A DNA stretch of 8,212 nucleotides from an uncultured Sutterellaceae bacterium (GTDB lineage: Bacteria > Pseudomonadota > Gammaproteobacteria > Burkholderiales > Burkholderiaceae_F): contig CAMYAA010000026.1 of the NCBI GenBank assembly GCA_947253615.1, positions 1 to 8,212 of the forward strand. The letters are read 5' to 3'. The position numbers and the translations under genes were made by a program. The notes beneath the pieces are model-generated. The model was not told the origin of the DNA, made no database searches, and saw only the letters and a list, made by a program, of their open reading frames with translations. Below are positions 1 to 5,880 of this stretch, one piece after another. How positions within the stretch are numbered: position 1 is the stretch's first letter; every line of letters starts with the position of its first letter.

Positions 1-49
1 ATCTACACACTGCATATCGTCGGCAGCGTCAGATGTGTATAAGAGACAG
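1..49 (+). other. Nextera (Tn5) i5 sequencing adapter, non-genomic
   Basis: Positions 1-8 are the end of the Illumina P5 arm. Positions 9-16 (ACTGCATA) match the i5 index known as S506/N506. Positions 17-30 are the read-1 primer part, and 31-49 are the 19-bp Tn5 mosaic end AGATGTGTATAAGAGACAG. This is untrimmed library adapter; genomic sequence starts at 50. The ATG at 35 lies inside the mosaic end and gives the artefact peptide MYKRQ in frame with the first gene, so it must not be used as a start codon. Confidence 0.98.
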
Positions 50-3000
50 TCAAAAAGTTGGCCAATACAGATACAAGAACAAGGGACAATTACCGTAGGC
101 GATTCTATTACAGACGCTGACAAACACCCTGCGATTGGTGTATATCTAAAAAACAGTCGTCTTTTTTCAAAAAAAAACACGGATTACATATGGTCACCTG
201 AATACTCAGAGAATGACCCAACTATTAGCGTAGGCTTGAATAGTGTGGGGGTATGGGCAGAAAATAGTACTATTAATTGGGACTATAACACTCTAGAACT
301 CAGAGATCACGATCCTAACTCAACACAAAGCTTTGATAAATCAGCAGCAAGTATTGGTCTCATTCTACTTGACTCAACACTTGCATTATATGACTCATCA
401 GATACTCCTCGTGAGCTAAACATCAACACCCAAAAATTACCCGCCGACCATAATGCGATAGGCGTTGTCTATAAATACACGCTAGCTGACGCAAAGCCTT
501 TAACTACGCCAGTGCAATTTACAACAAGTAATGAACGTGCCCAAGGGAAAGGTAGAAACATAGCCTATTTACCAATTCATGAGGCCAACTCGCCTACTGT
601 TACGTTCGATTTTTCAAAAAAACCTTTAATAATTAATAAGAATGGTATCGGTATTCTTGCCGTAGACCAGCCCCTTAATATCAACGGCACTTTTAACCTA
701 ACCGATTCTCGTGCTATTGGCATTCAGGGTTCTAACTTAACGCTGACTCATTCGAGCACCTTAAAATTTGTAATCAATGGCTCAGATACCATCGGCGTCG
801 CCATCACCCCAAGCTCAAAGCCCTCAAGCACTTCGTCATCACTTAACGACATCAGCTTCAATCTCAATGGTGATAATGCGAACGCCATTTATATCGATAA
901 CAATTCCATTGAAGCAAACAATATTAGGTTCACCAGTGACGACCGGACTAAAACCTCAGTGGGCTATCGACTCAACAACGGTGCTCAACTAAAACTGTCA
1001 AAGCCTAACAAAGAACAAACTATTCACGTTTTTGCCCACTTGCTTGACAAAAGCATTTTAGACTTCAACTATCAACCTATCAAAATGACCTCCGAAAATG
1101 CGATCGGAGTTGTCACTAGTGATAGCAGTATTAAAAATTTCAACTTCTCAAATACGAATAACAATACCGTTGGTCTTTTCATTAAGAAAGACGGCAACGA
1201 TACTTCTCGAAAAGAGGAAGGTGCCGTTTTCAGCGGTAACAACATCCTCAATATAACAGGCGTCAATAGCGCCGCCATCCTGGTTGAAAATGGAAAACTC
1301 AATATCGAAGACTCTCTTTCGATTTCTGCAGGGAATAGCGCAACAGGCATACATATTAAAAACGGAACCGTAGATCTCAAAACCCCTATCAATGTTGCAC
1401 TAGGACCAGGCGCAATCGCATTTACCCTTGAAGGTAGCGGAGTGCTTCATACGAACGACCATCCGGTTACTCTGAGTATTCCCGTGAGTTCCGACGCTAA
1501 CAGTCCATTGCCTATCATTAGCGACTTTATCGGGGTCACAACCTGGAGCCCCATAATCTTTAAACCAAAGGAATCTAACCCCCAGGATTACATCGAAAAT
1601 GCAATGATGAACTCAACCATTACATTTAATGGTAAGTATTCAAGCAACGCTGCTGTGATTTTTGCTCTCACACAAGACTCCCCCTTGCCAAAGGATGCAT
1701 CACCAAATTTCACCAACAAGGGGACATTAACCGTTAACAGCGATCTCCAACAAGATCGTTCTCATGTCCTGTTTGCGCTTAATGGGCAATCGAAACTTCT
1801 TAATGAGGGTAATCTTGTTATTAACTCGAATAGTATTGGAATTTCACTCGACGAAACCAGTGCTAGCTCATTCACCAATGAGGGGACGATCACTGCCGCC
1901 AACAACAGTATTGGGGTTTCACTCGACGAAACCAGTACTGGCTCTTTTACCAATAAAGGAACAATTACAGCAACTAATAGCAGTATTGGAGCGCTCGTCA
2001 ACCATGGTACGTTCGTAAATAACGGAACGATCATTGCTGGAGAAAACAGTACGAGGGTCTACCTGTCCGGTAAACAGGTCACTGCCACTTTAAATGGAGA
2101 AATTCAAACCTCTAAATATGGGGTTGTACTCGACAATTTAGATGCACCAAACCTTACTGGCTCAATCAAAATTATTGCTACCGCTAATGATACAGTCGGT
2201 GTTTATAGCAACAAAGACACTGACATTAACTTTTCAATAAATATTTCCCAAAAACCCGATCTTCAAGGTGTAATAGGACTTGTTGCACCTCAGAAATTGC
2301 ACCTCACGAAAGAGATTAACTTTGCAGGTAACCAAGGTATTGCGGTATACCTTCCCTCCTCCGATCAGACTCAAACTCCCACAATATCTGCGAATTCCCA
2401 AGGCCATATTATCGTCCAGGGGCAGTCAAGCTTTGGGATTTATACTCCGGCGAACACCCCAATAACACTGAACGAAGTTAATCTTACCGTGTTGGATGGA
2501 GCGATAGGGACCATTAACCCTATCAAGGCCAATGGCACCAACTATTCCGTTAATGGCCAAAACGCAACAGGGCTCTATATTGAAAACGGAGACAGTTCTC
2601 TAGAGAAAGGATCCATCACTGTCAAGAAAGGCATTGGGCTTTTTGCGAAAGCAGGCAGCATCTCATTAAAGGACACTACACTCGATTCAAAACAGAAAGA
2701 CTCGGTCGGTGCTTATATCACAAGCAGTGCTAGCTTAAAAATGATGAGTTCTGAAATCATTGTAAATGGTGGTTCAGGAATTGTACTCTTCAATGAGAAA
2801 GCAAAAGATACCCCCACCTCAGAGACGGCTCAACACAACCTCTCCGTAAGTCAGAGCAGCATTACAGTAAACGGTGGAGTTGGTATTAATTCCTTAGGCG
2901 AAAACATTAATTTAAAAGACTCTAAATCAAATTATCGCTTAGGATTGACCGTTAATAATGGCATTGGCATTCGATTAGAAAACGGCACCGCAAATATTCA

Positions 3001-3178
3001 AAACACCAACCTAGAAGTTACCGATAACGGTAGAGGATTCCTTGCTATTAATTCAATGATCACTCTCAAAAACGACGATGGCAACAATCAAAATAACAAA
3101 CTTACAGTTACTAAAGGCATTGGTATTCAATTAGAAAAGAGCATCGCCAATTTAGAAAATTGCAAACATGGAAGTTAA
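50..3178 (+). CDS. Autotransporter passenger, 5'-truncated and ended by frameshift (upstream fragment)
   Basis: This is the beta-helix passenger part of a giant classical autotransporter (type V secretion), expected to be displayed on or released from the cell surface. From 50 onward the frame is open for about 1,040 residues without a signal peptide, because the true 5' end is cut off by the adapter. The protein consists of irregular coils of about 20-30 residues. Each opens with an (A/S/G)-(I/V)-G-(I/V/L) turn followed by short alternating hydrophobic strands rich in Asn, Ser and Thr, as in pertactin-like right-handed beta-helices. There is no cysteine until the last five residues (CKHGS), which are read out of frame after an extra T at 3160/3161; the real protein continues in the frame starting before 3168. 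It holds a 25-residue tandem repeat and most of the first copy of a 74-residue repeat. The ligand or host target cannot be told from sequence; adhesin is the usual role for such proteins. Family call is firm; function is inference. Confidence 0.85.
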   Translation, partial: SKSWPIQIQEQGTITVGDSITDADKHPAIGVYLKNSRLFSKKNTDYIWSPEYSENDPTISVGLNSVGVWAENSTINWDYNTLELRDHDPNSTQSFDKSAASIGLILLDSTLALYDSSDTPRELNINTQKLPADHNAIGVVYKYTLADAKPLTTPVQFTTSNERAQGKGRNIAYLPIHEANSPTVTFDFSKKPLIINKNGIGILAVDQPLNINGTFNLTDSRAIGIQGSNLTLTHSSTLKFVINGSDTIGVAITPSSKPSSTSSSLNDISFNLNGDNANAIYIDNNSIEANNIRFTSDDRTKTSVGYRLNNGAQLKLSKPNKEQTIHVFAHLLDKSILDFNYQPIKMTSENAIGVVTSDSSIKNFNFSNTNNNTVGLFIKKDGNDTSRKEEGAVFSGNNILNITGVNSAAILVENGKLNIEDSLSISAGNSATGIHIKNGTVDLKTPINVALGPGAIAFTLEGSGVLHTNDHPVTLSIPVSSDANSPLPIISDFIGVTTWSPIIFKPKESNPQDYIENAMMNSTITFNGKYSSNAAVIFALTQDSPLPKDASPNFTNKGTLTVNSDLQQDRSHVLFALNGQSKLLNEGNLVINSNSIGISLDETSASSFTNEGTITAANNSIGVSLDETSTGSFTNKGTITATNSSIGALVNHGTFVNNGTIIAGENSTRVYLSGKQVTATLNGEIQTSKYGVVLDNLDAPNLTGSIKIIATANDTVGVYSNKDTDINFSINISQKPDLQGVIGLVAPQKLHLTKEINFAGNQGIAVYLPSSDQTQTPTISANSQGHIIVQGQSSFGIYTPANTPITLNEVNLTVLDGAIGTINPIKANGTNYSVNGQNATGLYIENGDSSLEKGSITVKKGIGLFAKAGSISLKDTTLDSKQKDSVGAYITSSASLKMMSSEIIVNGGSGIVLFNEKAKDTPTSETAQHNLSVSQSSITVNGGVGINSLGENINLKDSKSNYRLGLTVNNGIGIRLENGTANIQNTNLEVTDNGRGFLAINSMITLKNDDGNNQNNKLTVTKGIGIQLEKSIANLENCKHGS
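1832..2047 (+). repeat. Tandem 75-bp (25-residue) beta-helix coil repeat
   Basis: Units start at 1832, 1907 and 1982, each with AGTATTGG. Units 1 and 2 are 25 residues (SIGISLDETSASSFTNEG... and SIGVSLDETSTGSFTNKG...). Unit 3 is shorter, 22 residues, and keeps SIG...GTFVNNGTI. A single-coil period of 25 residues fits the passenger beta-helix. It is more diverged than the 74-residue repeat and so probably older. Confidence 0.85.
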
Positions 3179-3422
3179 GAAAGGTCTTGGCATTGAATCA
3201 GAAAACGGCACCGCAAATATTCAAAACACCAACCTAGAAGTTACCGATAACGGCAGAGGGATCCTTGCTATTAATTCAGTGATCACTCTCAAAAACGACG
3301 ATGTCAACAATAAAAATAACAAACTTAAAGTTACTAAAGGCATTGGTATTCAATTAGAAAATAGCATCGCCAATATAGAAAATGCAAGCATGGAAGTTCA
3401 GAAAGGTCTTGGCATTGAATCA
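2978..3422 (+). repeat. Tandem duplication, 74-residue (222 bp) beta-helix module
   Basis: Copy 1 is 2978-3200 (223 bp including the extra T) and copy 2 is 3201-3422 (222 bp). They are about 95% identical by eye. A third copy starts at 3423 with the same first 11 bases and then diverges. In protein, each unit is three beta-helix coils of 23, 29 and 22 residues, opening with GIG/GLG, GRG and GIG. The duplication therefore adds whole coils without disturbing the fold. The high identity implies recent duplication or ongoing homogenisation. Confidence 0.92.
3160..3161 (+). other. Single-base (T) insertion causing frameshift
   Basis: The first repeat copy reads GAAAATTGCAAAC where the second copy, 222 bp further on, reads GAAAATGCAAGC. 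The extra T moves translation into a frame that stops at TAA 3176-3178. The two copies otherwise differ only by substitutions (about 11 in 222 bp), so this is the only indel between them. The run is just TT after AAAA, not a long homopolymer of the kind usually behind phase variation. Confidence 0.85.
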
Positions 3423-5303
3423 GAAAACGGCACTATAACTATTAAAAAATCCAATCTTAGCGTTAGGGATGGAAAAGGCATTTATCTAAAAAACAGCACC
3501 GCAAATATTTTCGATAGCAAACTCGCTGTTAACACTAATGGTATAGGATTCTTTGCTATTGACTCAGAGATCCAACTCCACAACACCAAGCTGACCATAG
3601 CAGGAAAGAACAGTACAGGGATGATACTCGCCGAAGGATCTAAGGTGTTCATTGATAAAGACAGCATACTATCAATAAGGTGGAGAGACGCAAAAGCGGG
3701 GCTTTTGGAGGCAGGCAGTGAGTATGTATGCAAGGCAAAAATAGAAGGAACTCGAAAAAAGATTTGGAGCAAAATTAAAAAACTCACCGACCTCAGTCCA
3801 GACGCTAATCCGATTGGCAAAAAGGAGAAGATTCCTGAGAATGTAATTATTCCTGGGAATATTACCAATGCTGGATCAATAGAGTCGGATATCCCTATTG
3901 TCTTACAGAATACAAAGCTCGATATCACTAAAATCCACAACCCTCTCAGTTTTAGAACTCCCTCACTCGCAGGTAGAGGTGTTGTGTTACCAAATTTCAC
4001 TCAAGGCAATAAAGCAACTCAAAAGAATTTCAAAATATCCATTACACAGAAAAAAGGCAATAAGACACCGTCCCTTAGCCGTAATTTTGACATCTCGTCT
4101 AAATCTTACACGTGGCACAGTAACGTTGAGCTTGTCACCCAAAACGAGAAGAAGCACGAGACAATAGTTGAGGTAGCAATAAACAAAATCAACTACGCAA
4201 AGCTTATTGACGACGTTTCGGCTTATCAGTCACTTGCAGAAGGGCTCGATACGCTTTATACCGCCGCGCCAACCTCTACGCCGACGGGCAAAGTTTTTGA
4301 CGCAATCGACATGATCGACAACAAAGCGGATTTCGACCGACAAATTGCCGAATTGCGTGGGGATCTATACGCCAATATTCAAGACCGGGTTGACGATATC
4401 AATCACGTCTTCGAGCGTGGTGATCGATTCCTCGCGACACAAGCACCGTTGAGCTCACACACCTACAAGATGGCTCTTCTAGGCGAACACAATTCTCATG
4501 GTGACAACCAAGCTCGTAGCACTTGGGACGTGAATCACGTTGGGGTACTCATCACTGACCAACGAGATCTCCGGAGTCGTCCTGGACGTCAAATCTACGG
4601 CGAAATGGGCTATTTATTCTCGAATTTCAACTTCGATAATGAGGCCAACAATAAAGCCAAGGAAAAGGTCCACACGATTCGTTTAGGCCTCGGCTATAAC
4701 GAACCTTTATGGCATACCGACAACAACGAGCTCGATCTGAAACTCAGCACTCATATCAATGCTGGCCGTCATCGTGTTAACCGTACAATTTCAACGAGCA
4801 AAACCCTCTTTGAAAACTTCAACACCCTTTATGCCTACGATTGGACAACTGACCTCGGTTTGCAATACAAACATCACTGGTCTAGCTTCACGGTGCAGGG
4901 GAAAGTTGGGGTCGTCGGCCAGTACTTACGCATTAGCTCGGGCGACGAAACCGGTGCGGTCCCATTAGACTTTAATGGAAAAAACTACAACGACCTCCTG
5001 CCCTATATCGAACTCCAAGGACTCACGAGTCATCGACTTGATGCCAATTGGAACTTACAAGCGAAATTAGGGGCACGCGTCGCGTACTCCACGAAGAAGC
5101 CTTTTGATGCACGAAACCGTGTCACTCTCTTAGGCACCTCACAAACCTATGAACTCCCGGGCACGGTCAGTCATACGAGCAACACGACCTTTGAGGCTCA
5201 AGTACTCTTAGCTCAACGAAAGGGCTTTAGCATCAGCCTTTTAGGCAGTTTGGATACGGAAAAAGATCATTCGCTCGGTATTCAGACGGGCTTTAAGTGG
5301 TAA
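3168..5303 (+). CDS. Autotransporter C-terminal fragment: passenger end, linker helix and translocator beta-barrel
   Basis: This is the downstream part of the same autotransporter gene, not an independent gene: the ATG at 3168 has no Shine-Dalgarno sequence and the product has no signal peptide. Residues 1-170 are further GIG-type beta-helix coils. Residues about 188-225 are an unusual Lys-rich segment with the only cysteine (C188). Residues about 380-420 form the amphipathic linker helix that sits in the barrel pore (core IAELRGDLYANIQDRV at 393-408). Residues about 433-711 are an autotransporter barrel of roughly 280 residues, normal for PF03797, with alternating polar/hydrophobic strands such as IYGEMGYLF and ending in GFKW. 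A terminal aromatic residue is the known recognition signal for the BAM outer-membrane assembly machinery. The gene ends in tandem stops (TAA at 5301, TAG at 5304) and is followed by a terminator. The barrel would translocate the upstream passenger; if the frameshift is real, the barrel is not made as part of an exported protein. Confidence 0.88.
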   Translation: MEVKKGLGIESENGTANIQNTNLEVTDNGRGILAINSVITLKNDDVNNKNNKLKVTKGIGIQLENSIANIENASMEVQKGLGIESENGTITIKKSNLSVRDGKGIYLKNSTANIFDSKLAVNTNGIGFFAIDSEIQLHNTKLTIAGKNSTGMILAEGSKVFIDKDSILSIRWRDAKAGLLEAGSEYVCKAKIEGTRKKIWSKIKKLTDLSPDANPIGKKEKIPENVIIPGNITNAGSIESDIPIVLQNTKLDITKIHNPLSFRTPSLAGRGVVLPNFTQGNKATQKNFKISITQKKGNKTPSLSRNFDISSKSYTWHSNVELVTQNEKKHETIVEVAINKINYAKLIDDVSAYQSLAEGLDTLYTAAPTSTPTGKVFDAIDMIDNKADFDRQIAELRGDLYANIQDRVDDINHVFERGDRFLATQAPLSSHTYKMALLGEHNSHGDNQARSTWDVNHVGVLITDQRDLRSRPGRQIYGEMGYLFSNFNFDNEANNKAKEKVHTIRLGLGYNEPLWHTDNNELDLKLSTHINAGRHRVNRTISTSKTLFENFNTLYAYDWTTDLGLQYKHHWSSFTVQGKVGVVGQYLRISSGDETGAVPLDFNGKNYNDLLPYIELQGLTSHRLDANWNLQAKLGARVAYSTKKPFDARNRVTLLGTSQTYELPGTVSHTSNTTFEAQVLLAQRKGFSISLLGSLDTEKDHSLGIQTGFKW

Positions 5304-5321
5304 TAGCCCCGTGAACCAATC

Positions 5322-5358
5322 AAACTCCGTAAGTTCTACCGAGCTTACGGAGTTTTTT
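5322..5358 (+). terminator. Rho-independent terminator of the first autotransporter gene
   Basis: The arms AAACTCCGTAAG (5322-5333) and CTTACGGAGTTT (5344-5355) are perfect complements. The stem can extend by T-G, T-A and C-G pairs to a TACC tetraloop (5337-5340). A run of six T follows at 5353-5358. It starts 18 bases after the stop codon at 5303, so it ends the first transcription unit and separates it from the gene at 5881. Confidence 0.93.
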
Positions 5359-5572
5359 ACCCCTCTTATAAAGCGAACTCTTCAATTCATTGAATTTTGT
5401 TAAGGCTTCAATTGAGCACATCTATAACCCGATAACAACAGAAAGGCCCTATAACGATCAAATTTTTATCCCTCGCATAAAGAACACAAATACTCCTTAT
5501 TTTTCGCTAACAAATTCTTGCACACACAACTCATCTAGATTCTCAATGGGAACAAATGATCCTGCAGCATCT

Positions 5573-5594
5573 ATTAATATAAGTATATATTAAT
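5573..5594. repeat. AT-rich perfect inverted repeat
   Basis: ATTAATATA (5573-5581) and TATATTAAT (5586-5594) are perfect reverse complements around a 4-base spacer. It could be a regulator-binding palindrome or a cruciform-prone site. In such AT-rich DNA a chance palindrome is also plausible. Confidence 0.45.
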
Positions 5595-5653
5595 TTATTA
5601 TTTTAACAATAACATCGCAACCAAAGAAACCTCTTGTGTACGTAGCGCAACAT

Positions 5654-5667
5654 AAATATCTATATTT
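5654..5667. repeat. Short AT-rich palindrome upstream of candidate promoter
   Basis: AAATAT (5654-5659) and ATATTT (5662-5667) are perfect complements around a CT spacer. They lie about 55 bases upstream of the candidate -10 element at 5724, a position where an activator could bind. No known operator consensus was recognised. Confidence 0.3.
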
Positions 5668-5723
5668 CCAAATATTCAGACTTTATCCCTGTTTAATCAC
5701 TAAAAATAGACACGAAATAAATT

Positions 5724-5729
5724 TATAAT
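5724..5729 (+). promoter_or_regulatory. Candidate sigma-70 -10 box for the second autotransporter gene
   Basis: TATAAT is an exact -10 consensus and would place the transcript start near 5736, giving a 5' untranslated leader of about 145 bases. No good -35 lies at 16-18 bases upstream; the TTGACA-like TAGACA at 5707-5712 is too close. A promoter here would need an activator or an unusual -35. The AT-rich context weakens the call. Confidence 0.35.
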
Positions 5730-5752
5730 AAAAAGATATTTCATCTATCCAT

Positions 5753-5798
5753 AACAAAGGGATGCCTCACAGTGTCTGACCAACTCTACCCCTTTGTT
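5753..5798 (+). promoter_or_regulatory. Leader stem-loop with 9-bp stem
   Basis: AACAAAGGG (5753-5761) pairs perfectly with CCCTTTGTT (5790-5798), enclosing a 28-base loop. It is followed by TAAATGA rather than a T-run, so it is not a standard terminator. It lies within the predicted leader of the gene at 5881 and may stabilise the mRNA or belong to a larger fold. Confidence 0.45.
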
Positions 5799-5833
5799 TA
5801 AATGAGTGACTACAACTGTTTTCAGCTACAAGA

Positions 5834-5855
5834 CCTCCTCGTACCAAAGAGGAGG
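5834..5855 (+). promoter_or_regulatory. GC-rich leader hairpin carrying an SD-like and anti-SD-like arm
   Basis: CCTCCTC (5834-5840) pairs perfectly with GAGGAGG (5849-5855) across an 8-base loop. The right arm is a near-perfect Shine-Dalgarno sequence but lies 25 bases from the ATG, too far to serve it, and no start codon follows at proper spacing. The left arm could instead pair with the true ribosome binding site at 5869-5873. That gives two mutually exclusive folds and possible translational control. Confidence 0.5.
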
Positions 5856-5868
5856 CGTACTGGGATCC

Positions 5869-5874
5869 GAGGGA
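5869..5874 (+). promoter_or_regulatory. Ribosome binding site of the second autotransporter gene
   Basis: GAGGGA ends 6 bases before the ATG at 5881, normal spacing. An in-frame TAA at 5875-5877 rules out any upstream start, and the downstream product begins with an ideal signal peptide, so this start is secure. A 4-bp ATCC/GGAT hairpin (5865-5875) may overlap the site. Confidence 0.75.
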
Positions 5875-5880
5875 TAAGTT

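Larger units (their letters stand above)
50..5303 (+). pseudogene. Composite giant autotransporter gene (frameshifted as sequenced, 5' partial)
   Basis: Removing one T at 3160/3161 joins the two fragments into one reading frame of 1,037 plus 713 codons, at least 1,750 residues, before counting the missing signal peptide and N-terminus. The reconstructed junction reads ENANMEVKKGLG, which matches ENASMEVQKGLG in the next repeat copy. Either this is a functional gene carrying a sequencing/assembly error, or a truly inactivated or phase-off allele; the window alone cannot decide. The call that the two frames are one gene is strong, while the pseudogene status is uncertain. Confidence 0.7.
5359..5880. 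other. Long AT-rich intergenic region with no credible gene
   Basis: Between the terminator and the next start there are about 520 bases without a credible coding sequence. The only open frame over 60 codons (5390-5593) begins with TTG, has no ribosome binding site and resembles no protein I know. The proximal part (5381-5417) holds short TTCAAT/ATTGAA inverted motifs. The middle part is AT-rich with two palindromes. The last 130 bases look like a structured mRNA leader. The length suggests an independently regulated promoter for the second autotransporter. Confidence 0.7.

Noticed and set aside
35..49. ATG at 35 as the start of the first gene
   Set aside because: It lies within the adapter mosaic end, and MYKRQ is a well-known adapter-derived peptide; no signal peptide follows.
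1832..2047. Regularly spaced repeats as a possible CRISPR array
   Set aside because: The units are head-to-tail, in frame and protein-coding, without unique spacers between conserved repeats.
3168..3170. ATG 3168 as the true start of an independent gene
   Set aside because: There is no Shine-Dalgarno sequence, no signal peptide, and the codon is an internal Met conserved in the neighbouring repeat copy (ASMEVQ).
3150..3178. Programmed ribosomal frameshift joining the two frames
   Set aside because: A +1 shift would be needed. The site lacks a recognisable +1 signal, and the canonical -1 heptamer type would give the wrong frame. The other repeat copy shows a simple extra T.
3482..4000. 172-codon minus-strand open frame and the other antisense frames over the autotransporter genes
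   Set aside because: They lie wholly within well-supported plus-strand coding sequence and encode hydrophobic peptides typical of the antisense of Asn/Ser/Lys-rich genes.
5390..5593. 67-codon open frame in the intergenic region
   Set aside because: TTG start, no ribosome binding site, AT-rich low-information peptide with no recognised features.
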